A stretch of DNA of 9,307 nt. It comes from Candidatus Latescibacteria bacterium 4484_107. GTDB lineage: Bacteria > Latescibacterota > 4484-107. Where the stretch lies: assembly GCA_002059205.1 (NCBI GenBank), contig MVCQ01000036.1, positions 1-9,307 on the forward strand, written 5' to 3'. The translations under genes and the position numbers were made by a program. Below the pieces are notes generated by a model. It saw nothing but the letters and a program-made list of their open reading frames with translations, made no database searches and had not been told where the DNA came from. Below are positions 1 to 5,165 of this stretch, in pieces; the first letter of the stretch is position 1, and each line of letters opens with the position of its first letter.

Positions 1-579
1 CGCCGCGGTGCCGCCGCCCACCGTAGCCGTCTCACAGTGGGATCGCTCCCCCAATTGGAGAATCTGCTCCAGAATCGGCTTTCGAAGACATCGGGGCAGC
101 AAAATCAGCACGCGGTGTTCCATCGGCTTGGACGCCGCCTGAGTCAGCGCGTTGTTGAACCGGATGATGGAGCTTCCCACGCGATCTTTGGAGAGCCCCA
201 GACGCTGCCCGATGGACAAGGCCACAGGAACCAAAAAACGCATCAGCGTCCATGACTTCAACGGAGGGGGGAGGAGATTGCGGCCCGTCGCGGCCGAGCC
301 AATGATCAGTCCGAAATAGAGCACGATTAGACCGAGCACACCGACGAATATCCTCCCCACCACCATCGGAAGCCTTGGATCGAGCTGCGTTAGACGCGGC
401 AGGATCAGATACCACAAGGCGGCAATCCCCGCCAATCCAAGCGCCATTCCCACAGCCGCAAGGCCTACAAACAAGCCGCTCCGCTCATCGAAGCCCTGCT
501 CTTCAACCCCACCCCCCCAGTCCTGCCACTCATCGCCTAACTTGCGATCTCCAACGGAATGTCTCGCCTGTTCGTGCAC
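1..579 (-). CDS. DUF116 family membrane protein, 3' end beyond the window
   Basis: The frame stays open for 193 codons from a GTG at 579 to the left edge, so the C-terminus is missing. An AGGGAG Shine-Dalgarno lies six bases before the GTG, and an in-frame TGA lies 18 bases upstream (598-600). No in-frame ATG comes earlier than about residue 43, inside the first membrane segment. The N-terminus is short and acidic. Two hydrophobic segments follow, near residues 35-58 (LFVGLAAVGMALGLAG) and 73-96 (IFVGVLGLIVLYFGLII). The soluble part contains LSIGQRLGLSKDRVGSSI, then FNNAL and HRVLILLPRCL, which match my memory of DUF116 proteins. Those usually have more cysteines after the LLPxCL motif; only two are visible here (PRCL and SHCET) before the edge. 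The biochemical role of DUF116 is not known to me. The gene follows eda on the same strand after a 146-base gap. Confidence 0.7.
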   Translation of the reverse strand, partial: MHEQARHSVGDRKLGDEWQDWGGGVEEQGFDERSGLFVGLAAVGMALGLAGIAALWYLILPRLTQLDPRLPMVVGRIFVGVLGLIVLYFGLIIGSAATGRNLLPPPLKSWTLMRFLVPVALSIGQRLGLSKDRVGSSIIRFNNALTQAASKPMEHRVLILLPRCLRKPILEQILQLGERSHCETATVGGGTAA

Positions 580-585
580 AATCGG

Positions 586-591
586 CTCCCT
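586..591 (-). promoter_or_regulatory. Shine-Dalgarno that sets the DUF116 GTG start
   Basis: AGGGAG on the minus strand, six bases before GTG 577-579. It is the only good ribosome binding site in the frame and supports a non-ATG start. Confidence 0.6.
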
Positions 592-666
592 GAAAATTCA
601 GAAAAATGGGGCCCCTCGGTCAGGTCACAACTTGATCTTGGGCTTGGTGGCGCAGAGTGTCGAATC

Positions 667-696
667 CTCGTTCCCACGCAGAAGCGTGGGAACGAG
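667..696. repeat. Perfect 13-bp palindrome with 4-base loop
   Basis: CTCGTTCCCACGC (667-679) and GCGTGGGAACGAG (684-696) are exact reverse complements around the loop AGAA. The element lies between the eda stop and the DUF116 start. No T-run follows on either strand, so a simple intrinsic terminator is unlikely. From memory, very similar CGTTCCCACGC...GCGTGGGAACG palindromes are scattered in intergenic DNA of many unrelated bacteria, so I call it a REP-like interspersed element. It could still act as an RNA hairpin that attenuates read-through from eda or protects the eda mRNA 3' end. Confidence 0.75.
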
Positions 697-725
697 ACGA
701 CCGAGACCACCCACCATTCACCAAC

Positions 726-1373
726 TCACCGCTTGACCGCCGCAATGGACGTGACCAGCTTGCGGGCCTTCTCCCGGATGATCTCGAACTTCCCCTCAGC
801 CATCGCCTGCTTATCTATCAACTTTCCCCCGATGCCCACCGCGATACTGCCTGCCCGGATGAACTCCGCCGCATTCTCAATAGTGACGCCGCCCGTGGGA
901 AGCAACGTGATCTGAGGCAGTGGTCCCTTGATAGCTTTGATGAGTCCAGGGCCGCCCAGACTGGCCGGGAATACCTTCACCACGTCCGCACCGGCTTCCC
1001 ACGCGGCCAGAATCTCCGTGGGGGTAAACGCACCCGGCATAACGACCTTGTCATAACGCTGACACATTCTGATGACGTCGAAATTCGTAGTGGGCGCGAC
1101 CACGAACTCCGCTCCGGCCAGAATCGCGGCCCGCGCGGTCTCCGGGTCCAGCACGGTTCCCACGCCCAACGCGATATCTTCCGGCACGGTCTTCGCCAGC
1201 TCCGCGATCACCTCGATGGCGTTCGGGGTGCTCATCGTGATCTCGATGCACTTCACGCCCCCATCCTTCAGCGCCTCGAAAACGGGCATCACCTGCGCCG
1301 GATCGGGAATTCGAAGCACCGCCACCGCGCCGGTATCGGCGACCAACTGAAGCATTTCCTGTTTTGTGCGCAT
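726..1373 (-). CDS. eda: KDPG/KHG aldolase (2-dehydro-3-deoxy-phosphogluconate / 4-hydroxy-2-oxoglutarate aldolase)
   Basis: This 215-residue protein has the usual length of the class I Eda family, a cytosolic TIM-barrel enzyme. The family splits KDPG to pyruvate and glyceraldehyde-3-phosphate (Entner-Doudoroff and uronate breakdown), or hydroxy-oxoglutarate to pyruvate and glyoxylate. Visible motifs are the catalytic Glu44 in IEITMST, the glycine-rich GVGTV (70-74), the Schiff-base Lys133 in DVVKVFPAS and the phosphate-loop PTGGV (159-163). The position matching Arg49 of the E. coli enzyme is Ser48, and the usual VGxGS late motif reads VGIGGKL. It is therefore an Eda-like subtype whose preferred substrate cannot be read from sequence. 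The ATG is preceded by AGGAGG (1382-1387) at 8 bases. It follows the VOC gene after about 100 bases on the same strand. No edd or sugar-acid kinase is in view. Confidence 0.9.
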   Translation of the reverse strand: MRTKQEMLQLVADTGAVAVLRIPDPAQVMPVFEALKDGGVKCIEITMSTPNAIEVIAELAKTVPEDIALGVGTVLDPETARAAILAGAEFVVAPTTNFDVIRMCQRYDKVVMPGAFTPTEILAAWEAGADVVKVFPASLGGPGLIKAIKGPLPQITLLPTGGVTIENAAEFIRAGSIAVGIGGKLIDKQAMAEGKFEIIREKARKLVTSIAAVKR

Positions 1374-1397
1374 CCTGCAATCCTCCTCTCTTTCTGG

Positions 1398-1425
1398 TGA
1401 TTGGTGAGTAGTGATTGGTCATTGG
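1398..1425. repeat. Period-7 tandem repeat (TGATTGG units) upstream of eda
   Basis: On the plus strand four consecutive 7-base units can be read: TGATTGG, TGAGTAG, TGATTGG, TCATTGG. The repeat starts about ten bases upstream of the eda Shine-Dalgarno and ends before the VOC stop at 1477. It resembles short tandemly repeated heptamers (STRR-type) known from cyanobacteria and other genomes. No protein-coding role is apparent. Confidence 0.6.
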
Positions 1426-1476
1426 TGGGAGCGGCTCGCAAAACGCTGCCCCCTAACCTCTGATCCCTGACTCGTG

Positions 1477-1863
1477 CTACAACGGATTCGGACGATAGAT
1501 CAGATGGAGCAGGTTTCCCTCCGGATCCGTGAAGAACACGAGCTTCACGCCCCCGCTGGCCTCTCTGGGTGCGGCGACAAATGACACGTTCTTGGCCTTC
1601 AGATCCGCATAAGCCGCGTCGAACTCGTCCACTGTGATCGCCAGATGGCGCAGTCCGACGTCTTTCTCGTCATGCACAACCGGGGACGCATCGTTCGCCG
1701 GAATGATCTCGATCATGCTGCCTCCGGCCCCACGAACGAAGTACGTCGCCGGGGTTCTGGCATTTTTGTACACCACCGTGAACCCCAGCACATCGCAGTA
1801 CCACTTCGACAGCGCATCCGTGTCCTTCGCGGCAATCGCCACGTGCTCGATACCTTTGAACAT
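1477..1863 (-). CDS. VOC superfamily protein (glyoxalase/bleomycin-resistance/dioxygenase fold)
   Basis: This 128-residue protein is one VOC unit made of two beta-alpha-beta-beta-beta modules, with no extra domain. Likely metal ligands, by position, are His7 (EHVAIA), Glu52 (SMIEIIP), His73 (LRHLAITV) and His120 (EGNLLHLIY). A His,Glu,His,His set of this kind suits a divalent-metal lyase, isomerase or dioxygenase. DPEGN (113-117) is the family's late turn motif. I chose the ATG at 1863 because AAGGAGG lies five bases upstream; the TTG three bases earlier sits too close to it. Family members include glyoxalase I, methylmalonyl-CoA epimerase, fosfomycin-resistance enzymes and extradiol dioxygenases, and nothing here picks one. 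It is cytosolic (no signal peptide) and has its own candidate promoter, so it may be transcribed separately from serS. Confidence 0.85.
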   Translation of the reverse strand: MFKGIEHVAIAAKDTDALSKWYCDVLGFTVVYKNARTPATYFVRGAGGSMIEIIPANDASPVVHDEKDVGLRHLAITVDEFDAAYADLKAKNVSFVAAPREASGGVKLVFFTDPEGNLLHLIYRPNPL

Positions 1864-1868
1864 CAAAC

Positions 1869-1874
1869 CCTCCT
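1869..1874 (-). promoter_or_regulatory. Shine-Dalgarno that sets the VOC ATG start
   Basis: AGGAGG on the minus strand, five bases before the ATG at 1861-1863. The in-frame TTG at 1864-1866 would leave only about two bases of spacing, so the ATG is the better start. Confidence 0.65.
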
Positions 1875-1885
1875 TCCCGAAATCG

Positions 1886-1929
1886 TTGATTAAAAATCAA
1901 ACGTTGCCCTTCCAGCCCCTGGAAAACGT
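1886..1929 (-). promoter_or_regulatory. Leader palindromes upstream of the VOC gene
   Basis: Two symmetric elements lie between the candidate promoter and the Shine-Dalgarno. TTGATT (1886-1891) and AATCAA (1895-1900) form a 6-bp inverted repeat with a 3-base centre. TTCCAG (1910-1915) and CTGGAA (1919-1924) form a hairpin with loop CCC, extended by ACGTT/AACGT (1901-1905 and 1925-1929). They could be an operator or a 5'-UTR structure; nothing shows which. Confidence 0.3.
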
Positions 1930-1933
1930 CGAA

Positions 1934-1962
1934 AAGGTACAACCGTCTTCGGAAAAAGTCAA
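1934..1962 (-). promoter_or_regulatory. Candidate sigma-70-type promoter for the VOC gene
   Basis: On the minus strand, TTGACT (1957-1962) matches the -35 consensus at five of six bases. It is separated by 17 bases from TACCTT (1934-1939), a weak -10 with three of six matches. Position and spacing are right for a transcript starting about 60 bases before the VOC ATG. The weak -10 keeps confidence low. Confidence 0.3.
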
Positions 1963-2012
1963 TGAGTTTCCGAACGGAATTCCCCCCAAGCCGCTTGCAA
2001 AAGTACGAAAAA

Positions 2013-2073
2013 CGAGATGGCACCGCTACCGCTCGCAATGACACCATGGCTTTGTTATTGTCTTTGCGAGGCC
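2013..2073. repeat. Interspersed GTCATTGCGAG-type element
   Basis: CTCGCAATGAC (2032-2042) and GTCTTTGCGAG (2060-2070) form an inverted repeat with ten of eleven positions matching. On the minus strand the left half reads GTCATTGCGAGCGG followed by GTAGCGG and then CCATCTCG. From memory this matches a widespread bacterial intergenic repeat of the form GTCATTGCGAGCGnAGCGnAGCAATCTCG. It lies in the serS-VOC spacer, outside any coding frame, and looks like a partly decayed copy. Confidence 0.55.
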
Positions 2074-2115
2074 TACGTGATTCACAAGACAGGGGTGCCA
2101 TGTTGTTCAATGCCC

Positions 2116-3387
2116 CTACCTCCGCTCGATCCGCTCCATCCCGCCCATATAAGGTCGGAGTGCCTCAGGCACGAGGATGCTGCCATCGGCCTGCTGATAG
2201 TTCTCCAAAATGGGAATCAGGATGCGCGGAGACGCGATGGCCGTGTTGTTCAACGTGTGGGCAAAATGCACCTGGCCCTGCTTATCCCGATAGCGCAGCT
2301 TGAGGCGGCGCGCCTGAAAATCGTGGAACCGGGAGCAGGAGTGTGTTTCCCCGTACGCGTTTCGACCTGGCATCCACGTTTCGATGTCGTACTTTTTGAT
2401 CTGCGCCTGCCCCAGATCGCCGCCGCATACGTTGACCACGCGATAGGGAAGCTTCAACGCCTGCACGATCTCCTCCGCATTTTGCAGAATAAACTCGTGT
2501 TCCCGGATGGACGTTTCCTCGTCGTTGCGGCAGACCACCACCTGCTCCACCTTCTGGAACTGGTGAATGCGATACAGTCCCCGCGTATCCTTGCCGTAGG
2601 TTCCGGCCTCCCGACGAAAACATGTGGAGAAACCCGCGTAGTGTTTTGGAAGCTCATCCTCGCTGAGAATTTCATCGTAATGGTAGGCCGTGACCGGCAC
2701 TTCCGCGGTCCCGATCAGGTTCAACTCGTCCCGCTCGATCCGGTACGCCTGATCCGCGCCCATCGGAAACCACGCGGTCCCGACCATCGCGAAATCCTTC
2801 ACCAATTGCGGCGCGGTCATCGGGACAAAGCCCTTCGCGATTAAGCGCTCCATCGTAAAACGGCAGACCGCCCACTCCAACAACACCGCCTCGTTCTTCA
2901 GAAAATAGAATCGCGTTCCGGCCAGTTTGACGCCGCGGGGAATGTCAATCAGATCCAATTTCTCGCCCAGCTGCACGTGATCCTTCGGCTCGAAATCGAA
3001 GCGCGGAAGCTCCCCCCAACGCCGGATCTCCACGTTGTCCTCGTCGGTCTCGCCATCGGGCACGTCGGACGCCGGAGGATTGGGCACCAGGAGCATCAGG
3101 TCATTATACTGCTCCTCCACCTCCCGCTGCTCCCCTTCCAACGCCTTGATCGCCGCGGATACCTCCCGCATCTCCTTGATAGCTTCCTGTTTCTCCTCTC
3201 CTTTAAGCTGCGCGATCTGCTTGGAGGCACGATTGCTTTGCGCCCGAAGCGCATCGCCTTTTTGGGTCAACGTCCGCCGCTGCTCGTCCAGACGCAGCAA
3301 CTCGTCGAGATCAAACGCCATCTTTTTCTTTTGCGCGCCCGCCCGCACCAGATCGGGGTGCTCCCGGATAAATCGGATGTCTAGCAT
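2116..3387 (-). CDS. serS: Seryl-tRNA synthetase
   Basis: This cytosolic class II synthetase of 423 residues charges tRNA-Ser with serine. The N-terminal part (about 1-110) is the long alpha-helical coiled-coil arm that grips the tRNA, starting MLDIRFIREHPDLV. The catalytic core shows TAEVPVT, motif 2 (TCFRREAGTYGKDTRGLYRI then HQFQKVE), the ETHSCSRFHDFQARR segment and motif 3 (LNNTAIASPRILIPILENYQ). It ends in SILVPEALRPYMGG, near the normal C-terminus. Motif 3 usually reads LNGSGLAVGR; NNTAIASPR is a recognised but less common variant, and its Arg is kept. The frame is open to 3501, but those 38 extra codons only translate the upstream repeat. The ATG at 3387 has GGAGGA at 3397-3402 and gives the family N-terminus. 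It lies 147 bases after prfA, possibly co-transcribed. Confidence 0.96.
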   Translation of the reverse strand: MLDIRFIREHPDLVRAGAQKKKMAFDLDELLRLDEQRRTLTQKGDALRAQSNRASKQIAQLKGEEKQEAIKEMREVSAAIKALEGEQREVEEQYNDLMLLVPNPPASDVPDGETDEDNVEIRRWGELPRFDFEPKDHVQLGEKLDLIDIPRGVKLAGTRFYFLKNEAVLLEWAVCRFTMERLIAKGFVPMTAPQLVKDFAMVGTAWFPMGADQAYRIERDELNLIGTAEVPVTAYHYDEILSEDELPKHYAGFSTCFRREAGTYGKDTRGLYRIHQFQKVEQVVVCRNDEETSIREHEFILQNAEEIVQALKLPYRVVNVCGGDLGQAQIKKYDIETWMPGRNAYGETHSCSRFHDFQARRLKLRYRDKQGQVHFAHTLNNTAIASPRILIPILENYQQADGSILVPEALRPYMGGMERIERR

Positions 3388-3396
3388 AGATGCAAG

Positions 3397-3402
3397 TCCT
3401 CC
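3397..3402 (-). promoter_or_regulatory. Shine-Dalgarno that sets the serS start
   Basis: GGAGGA on the minus strand, nine bases before the ATG at 3385-3387. It excludes the longer frame that begins in the repeat at 3501. Confidence 0.7.
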
Positions 3403-3434
3403 GTATAAAAAGTGAAAGTGTGACAAGGTGAAAA

Positions 3435-3498
3435 TGAGAAAGTGAGAAATTCGGTGCTGGAATCTCACTTTCTCACTTTCCCACTTTCTCACTTTCTC
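3435..3498. repeat. Period-8 tandem repeat with 13-bp inverted arms in the prfA-serS spacer
   Basis: On the minus strand, GAGAAAGT is repeated four times in tandem (one unit reads GGGAAAGT) across about 3467-3498. The last part of this array is mirrored: TGAGAAAGTGAGA (3435-3447) and TCTCACTTTCTCA (3463-3475) on the plus strand are exact reverse complements around a 15-base loop. Similar GTGAGAAA-like words continue less regularly down to about 3415. The prfA-serS transcript could therefore form a strong hairpin upstream of the serS ribosome binding site. It is low-complexity sequence without a coding role. Confidence 0.7.
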
Positions 3499-3534
3499 CA
3501 TCTGGGTAGGAAGATTACTTATCGGGGAAATGGC

Positions 3535-4602
3535 TTACCCTCCCGCCATCCGCTCCGCCTGATCCGCCGTTCGCAGGGCTTCGATGAGTTCGCACAAATC
3601 TCCGTCCAGAATTCCGTCCAATTTGTGAAGCGTCAGCTTGATGCGGTGGTCAGTGACTCGGTTCTGAGGGAAGTTGTACGTACGAATCTTCGCGCTCCGG
3701 TCCCCGGATCCCACCTGCGCCTTTCTGACCTCTGAGATGGCCTTTTGCTGCTTCTCCTGAGCGATGTCCAAAAGCCGCGCCCGCAGCACCTTCAGGGCTT
3801 TGGCCTTGTTCTTGTGCTGGGACTTCTCATCCTGACAGCTCACCACCAGCCCGGTCGGGATGTGGGTGATCCGCACCGCGGAATCCGTAGTGTTCACGCT
3901 CTGTCCCCCGGGGCCTGAGGAGCGAAACACGTCTATCTTCAGATCCTCCGGCGCGATCTTCACCTCCACCTCGTCGGCCTCCGGAAGCACCGCCACAGAC
4001 GCCGCCGAGGTATGAATCCGCCCACTGGACTCCGTGACCGGAACCCGCTGCACCCGGTGCACGCCGCTCTCGTATTTCAGTTTGCCGAACACGTCCCGAC
4101 CGGACACGGAGAAGATCATCTCTTTGAATCCCCCGATGCCGGCGGGATTGGAACTTAAGGGTTCGATGCGCCAGCCCTGATCTTCCGCGTACTTCGTGTA
4201 CATCCGGTACAGGTCGCCCGCAAAAAGCGCGGCTTCGTCGCCTCCGGTACCGGCCCGGATCTCCATGAGCGTATTCCGGGAATCCCGTGGATCCCTCGGC
4301 GCAAGCTGGCGCTTCAAATCCCGGACGATTTTCTCCCGACGTTGCGCCAACTCCTCCTTCTCGGCCTGCGCCATTTCCACCAACTCCGCATCCTCCGCCG
4401 AATTTGCCAGAATTTCCTCGACGTCGTCCAACTCCGCTTCCACCGACCGAACCGCTCTGTAAAGCCGGACCGTTTCCTCCAATTCCCGGTGTTCTTTGAC
4501 GATCTCCGAATAGCGATTGGCATCGGCGATGACCTTGGGATCGGCCAGCAGTTCCAACAGTTCCTCGTAGCGTTTCTCTATGGTTTTTAGTTGCTCGAAC
4601 AC
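3535..4602 (-). CDS. prfA: Peptide chain release factor 1
   Basis: This 355-residue class I release factor recognises UAA and UAG and triggers peptide release on the ribosome. The N-terminal helical domain covers about residues 1-100. RAGTGGDEAALFAGDLYRMY (116-135) is the conserved start of the core. The stop-codon tripeptide is PVT (188-190, family PxT), followed by ESSGRIHTSA; this marks RF1 rather than RF2, which has SPF. The GGQ catalytic loop is at 232-234 within SSGPGGQSVNTTDSAVR. The C-terminus has the usual TYNFPQNRVTDHRI and is full length. The start is GTG at 4600-4602: an in-frame TGA at 4609-4611 rules out anything earlier, and AAAGGA lies about nine bases upstream. prmC, the usual partner that methylates the GGQ glutamine, is not next to it. 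The neighbour downstream is serS. Confidence 0.97.
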   Translation of the reverse strand: MFEQLKTIEKRYEELLELLADPKVIADANRYSEIVKEHRELEETVRLYRAVRSVEAELDDVEEILANSAEDAELVEMAQAEKEELAQRREKIVRDLKRQLAPRDPRDSRNTLMEIRAGTGGDEAALFAGDLYRMYTKYAEDQGWRIEPLSSNPAGIGGFKEMIFSVSGRDVFGKLKYESGVHRVQRVPVTESSGRIHTSAASVAVLPEADEVEVKIAPEDLKIDVFRSSGPGGQSVNTTDSAVRITHIPTGLVVSCQDEKSQHKNKAKALKVLRARLLDIAQEKQQKAISEVRKAQVGSGDRSAKIRTYNFPQNRVTDHRIKLTLHKLDGILDGDLCELIEALRTADQAERMAGG

Positions 4603-4627
4603 GGGTGCTCATCCTTTCCGTTATGCC

Positions 4628-4642
4628 AACTTATATTAAGTT
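4628..4642. promoter_or_regulatory. 15-base palindrome just upstream of prfA
   Basis: AACTTA (4628-4633) and TAAGTT (4637-4642) are exact reverse complements around TAT. It lies 26-40 bases before the prfA GTG and includes TAATAT and TATAAG words on the minus strand that could be a -10 element. It may be an operator or only AT-rich chance symmetry. Confidence 0.25.
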
Positions 4643-4777
4643 TGGGTCTGTATTTTGATTTAGGCTGTAAATGATTATCATTCACTATCTGAATAATATC
4701 CTGAATTATTCATCGACTCCTCTTTTTTGCCGAAATAAGTTGACGTTGTTGAATCAGAATATCGTCCTCATAATGAC

Positions 4778-5025
4778 TAATTCCAAAGCTCAAATGCCAG
4801 GGGAAAATAGAATGCTTTCCCCTATTCGATTCTCCTTCTATCTATTGGACTGAATCGACTTAATGAATGTTAAATTCCAAAACCCAGATGCCAACCCTAA
4901 GCTCCGGAATCCGTGCGCAAGAGCACAGATACGCGCTGAGGGTCTTGATATTTGGATTTTGAGCCTTCGGCGTGAGCCTCAGTCGAATGCTTGATTTGAC
5001 ATTTAGATTTTGGCTTATGACATTC
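4778..5025. repeat. Degenerate ATTCCAAA/TTTGGAAT-type repeat cluster
   Basis: Four related segments are visible. Two are direct on the plus strand: about 4780-4800 (ATTCCAAAGCTCAAATGCCA) and about 4874-4894 (ATTCCAAAACCCAGATGCCA), with 17 of 21 positions alike. Two are inverted: 4945-4965 (TTGATATTTGGATTTTGAGC) and 4996-5016 (TTGACATTTAGATTTTGGCT). Segment 4865-4894 also pairs with 4996-5025 as an inverted repeat, 22 of 30 positions. AT-rich ATTCCAAAT/ATTTGG words of this kind recur in spacers of many environmental genomes, by memory. The cluster looks like decayed copies of a mobile or slippage-derived repeat. Confidence 0.45.
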
Positions 5026-5165
5026 TTGGAGAACACCCCTTTTCTAATCTAACAAAGTCAAGATACAGGGGGCACGAAAAACTGAGTTTTTGAATGGTTT
5101 TTCTTCACTTGATTACTTATCACTGAGAACCCACGTTTTCTTTGAAATTCATGAATAATGCAGGT

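Larger units (their letters stand above)
4603..5165. other. AT-rich stretch of about 560 bases without a gene
   Basis: No frame here has a ribosome binding site or a recognisable protein; the longest (4671-4853, plus strand) is AT-rich and featureless. One sampled row (4681-4740) is about 30% GC, far below prfA. The stretch holds the upstream region of prfA, a small palindrome at 4628-4642, a perfect AGGGGAAA/TTTCCCCT stem (4799-4806 and 4816-4823), several degenerate copies of an ATTCCAAA-type motif, and an AAAAAC-TGA-GTTTTT symmetric site at 5077-5091. The last could be a weak 3' end for the toxin transcript, but it has no GC stem. I found no convincing sigma-70 promoter for prfA. Confidence 0.6.

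Noticed and set aside
32..415. 127-codon minus-strand frame overlapping the left edge
   Set aside because: It is a shifted shadow of the DUF116 frame, with arginine- and proline-rich sequence typical of an out-of-frame reading of GC-rich DNA.
655..700. Possible tRNA 3' end because of a GTCGAATCC-like T-loop word
   Set aside because: No acceptor, D or anticodon arms can be built around it; the hairpin there is the 13-bp palindrome.
657..1400. 247-codon plus-strand frame opposite eda
   Set aside because: It is antisense to a clear aldolase, and its composition (many His, Arg, Asp) is that of a complementary-strand shadow. No ribosome binding site or motif is seen.
1398..1425. CRISPR-like array
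   Set aside because: Units are 7 bases in direct tandem without spacers, so it is a simple tandem repeat. The same applies to the octamer array at 3467-3498.
2017..2844. 275-codon plus-strand frame opposite serS
   Set aside because: It is the antisense shadow of a highly conserved synthetase and has no family motif.
3388..3501. 38-residue N-terminal extension of SerRS
   Set aside because: It translates the octamer repeat and runs through the real Shine-Dalgarno. The family N-terminus MLDIRFIREH begins at the ATG at 3387.
3827..4612. 261-codon minus-strand frame with an ATG at 4612 overlapping prfA
   Set aside because: It is a shifted frame of prfA with glycine- and arginine-rich sequence. 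The true frame has PVT and GGQ motifs.
4799..4823. AGGGGAAA/TTTCCCCT stem as an intrinsic terminator
   Set aside because: No T-run follows on either strand, and no gene ends next to it.
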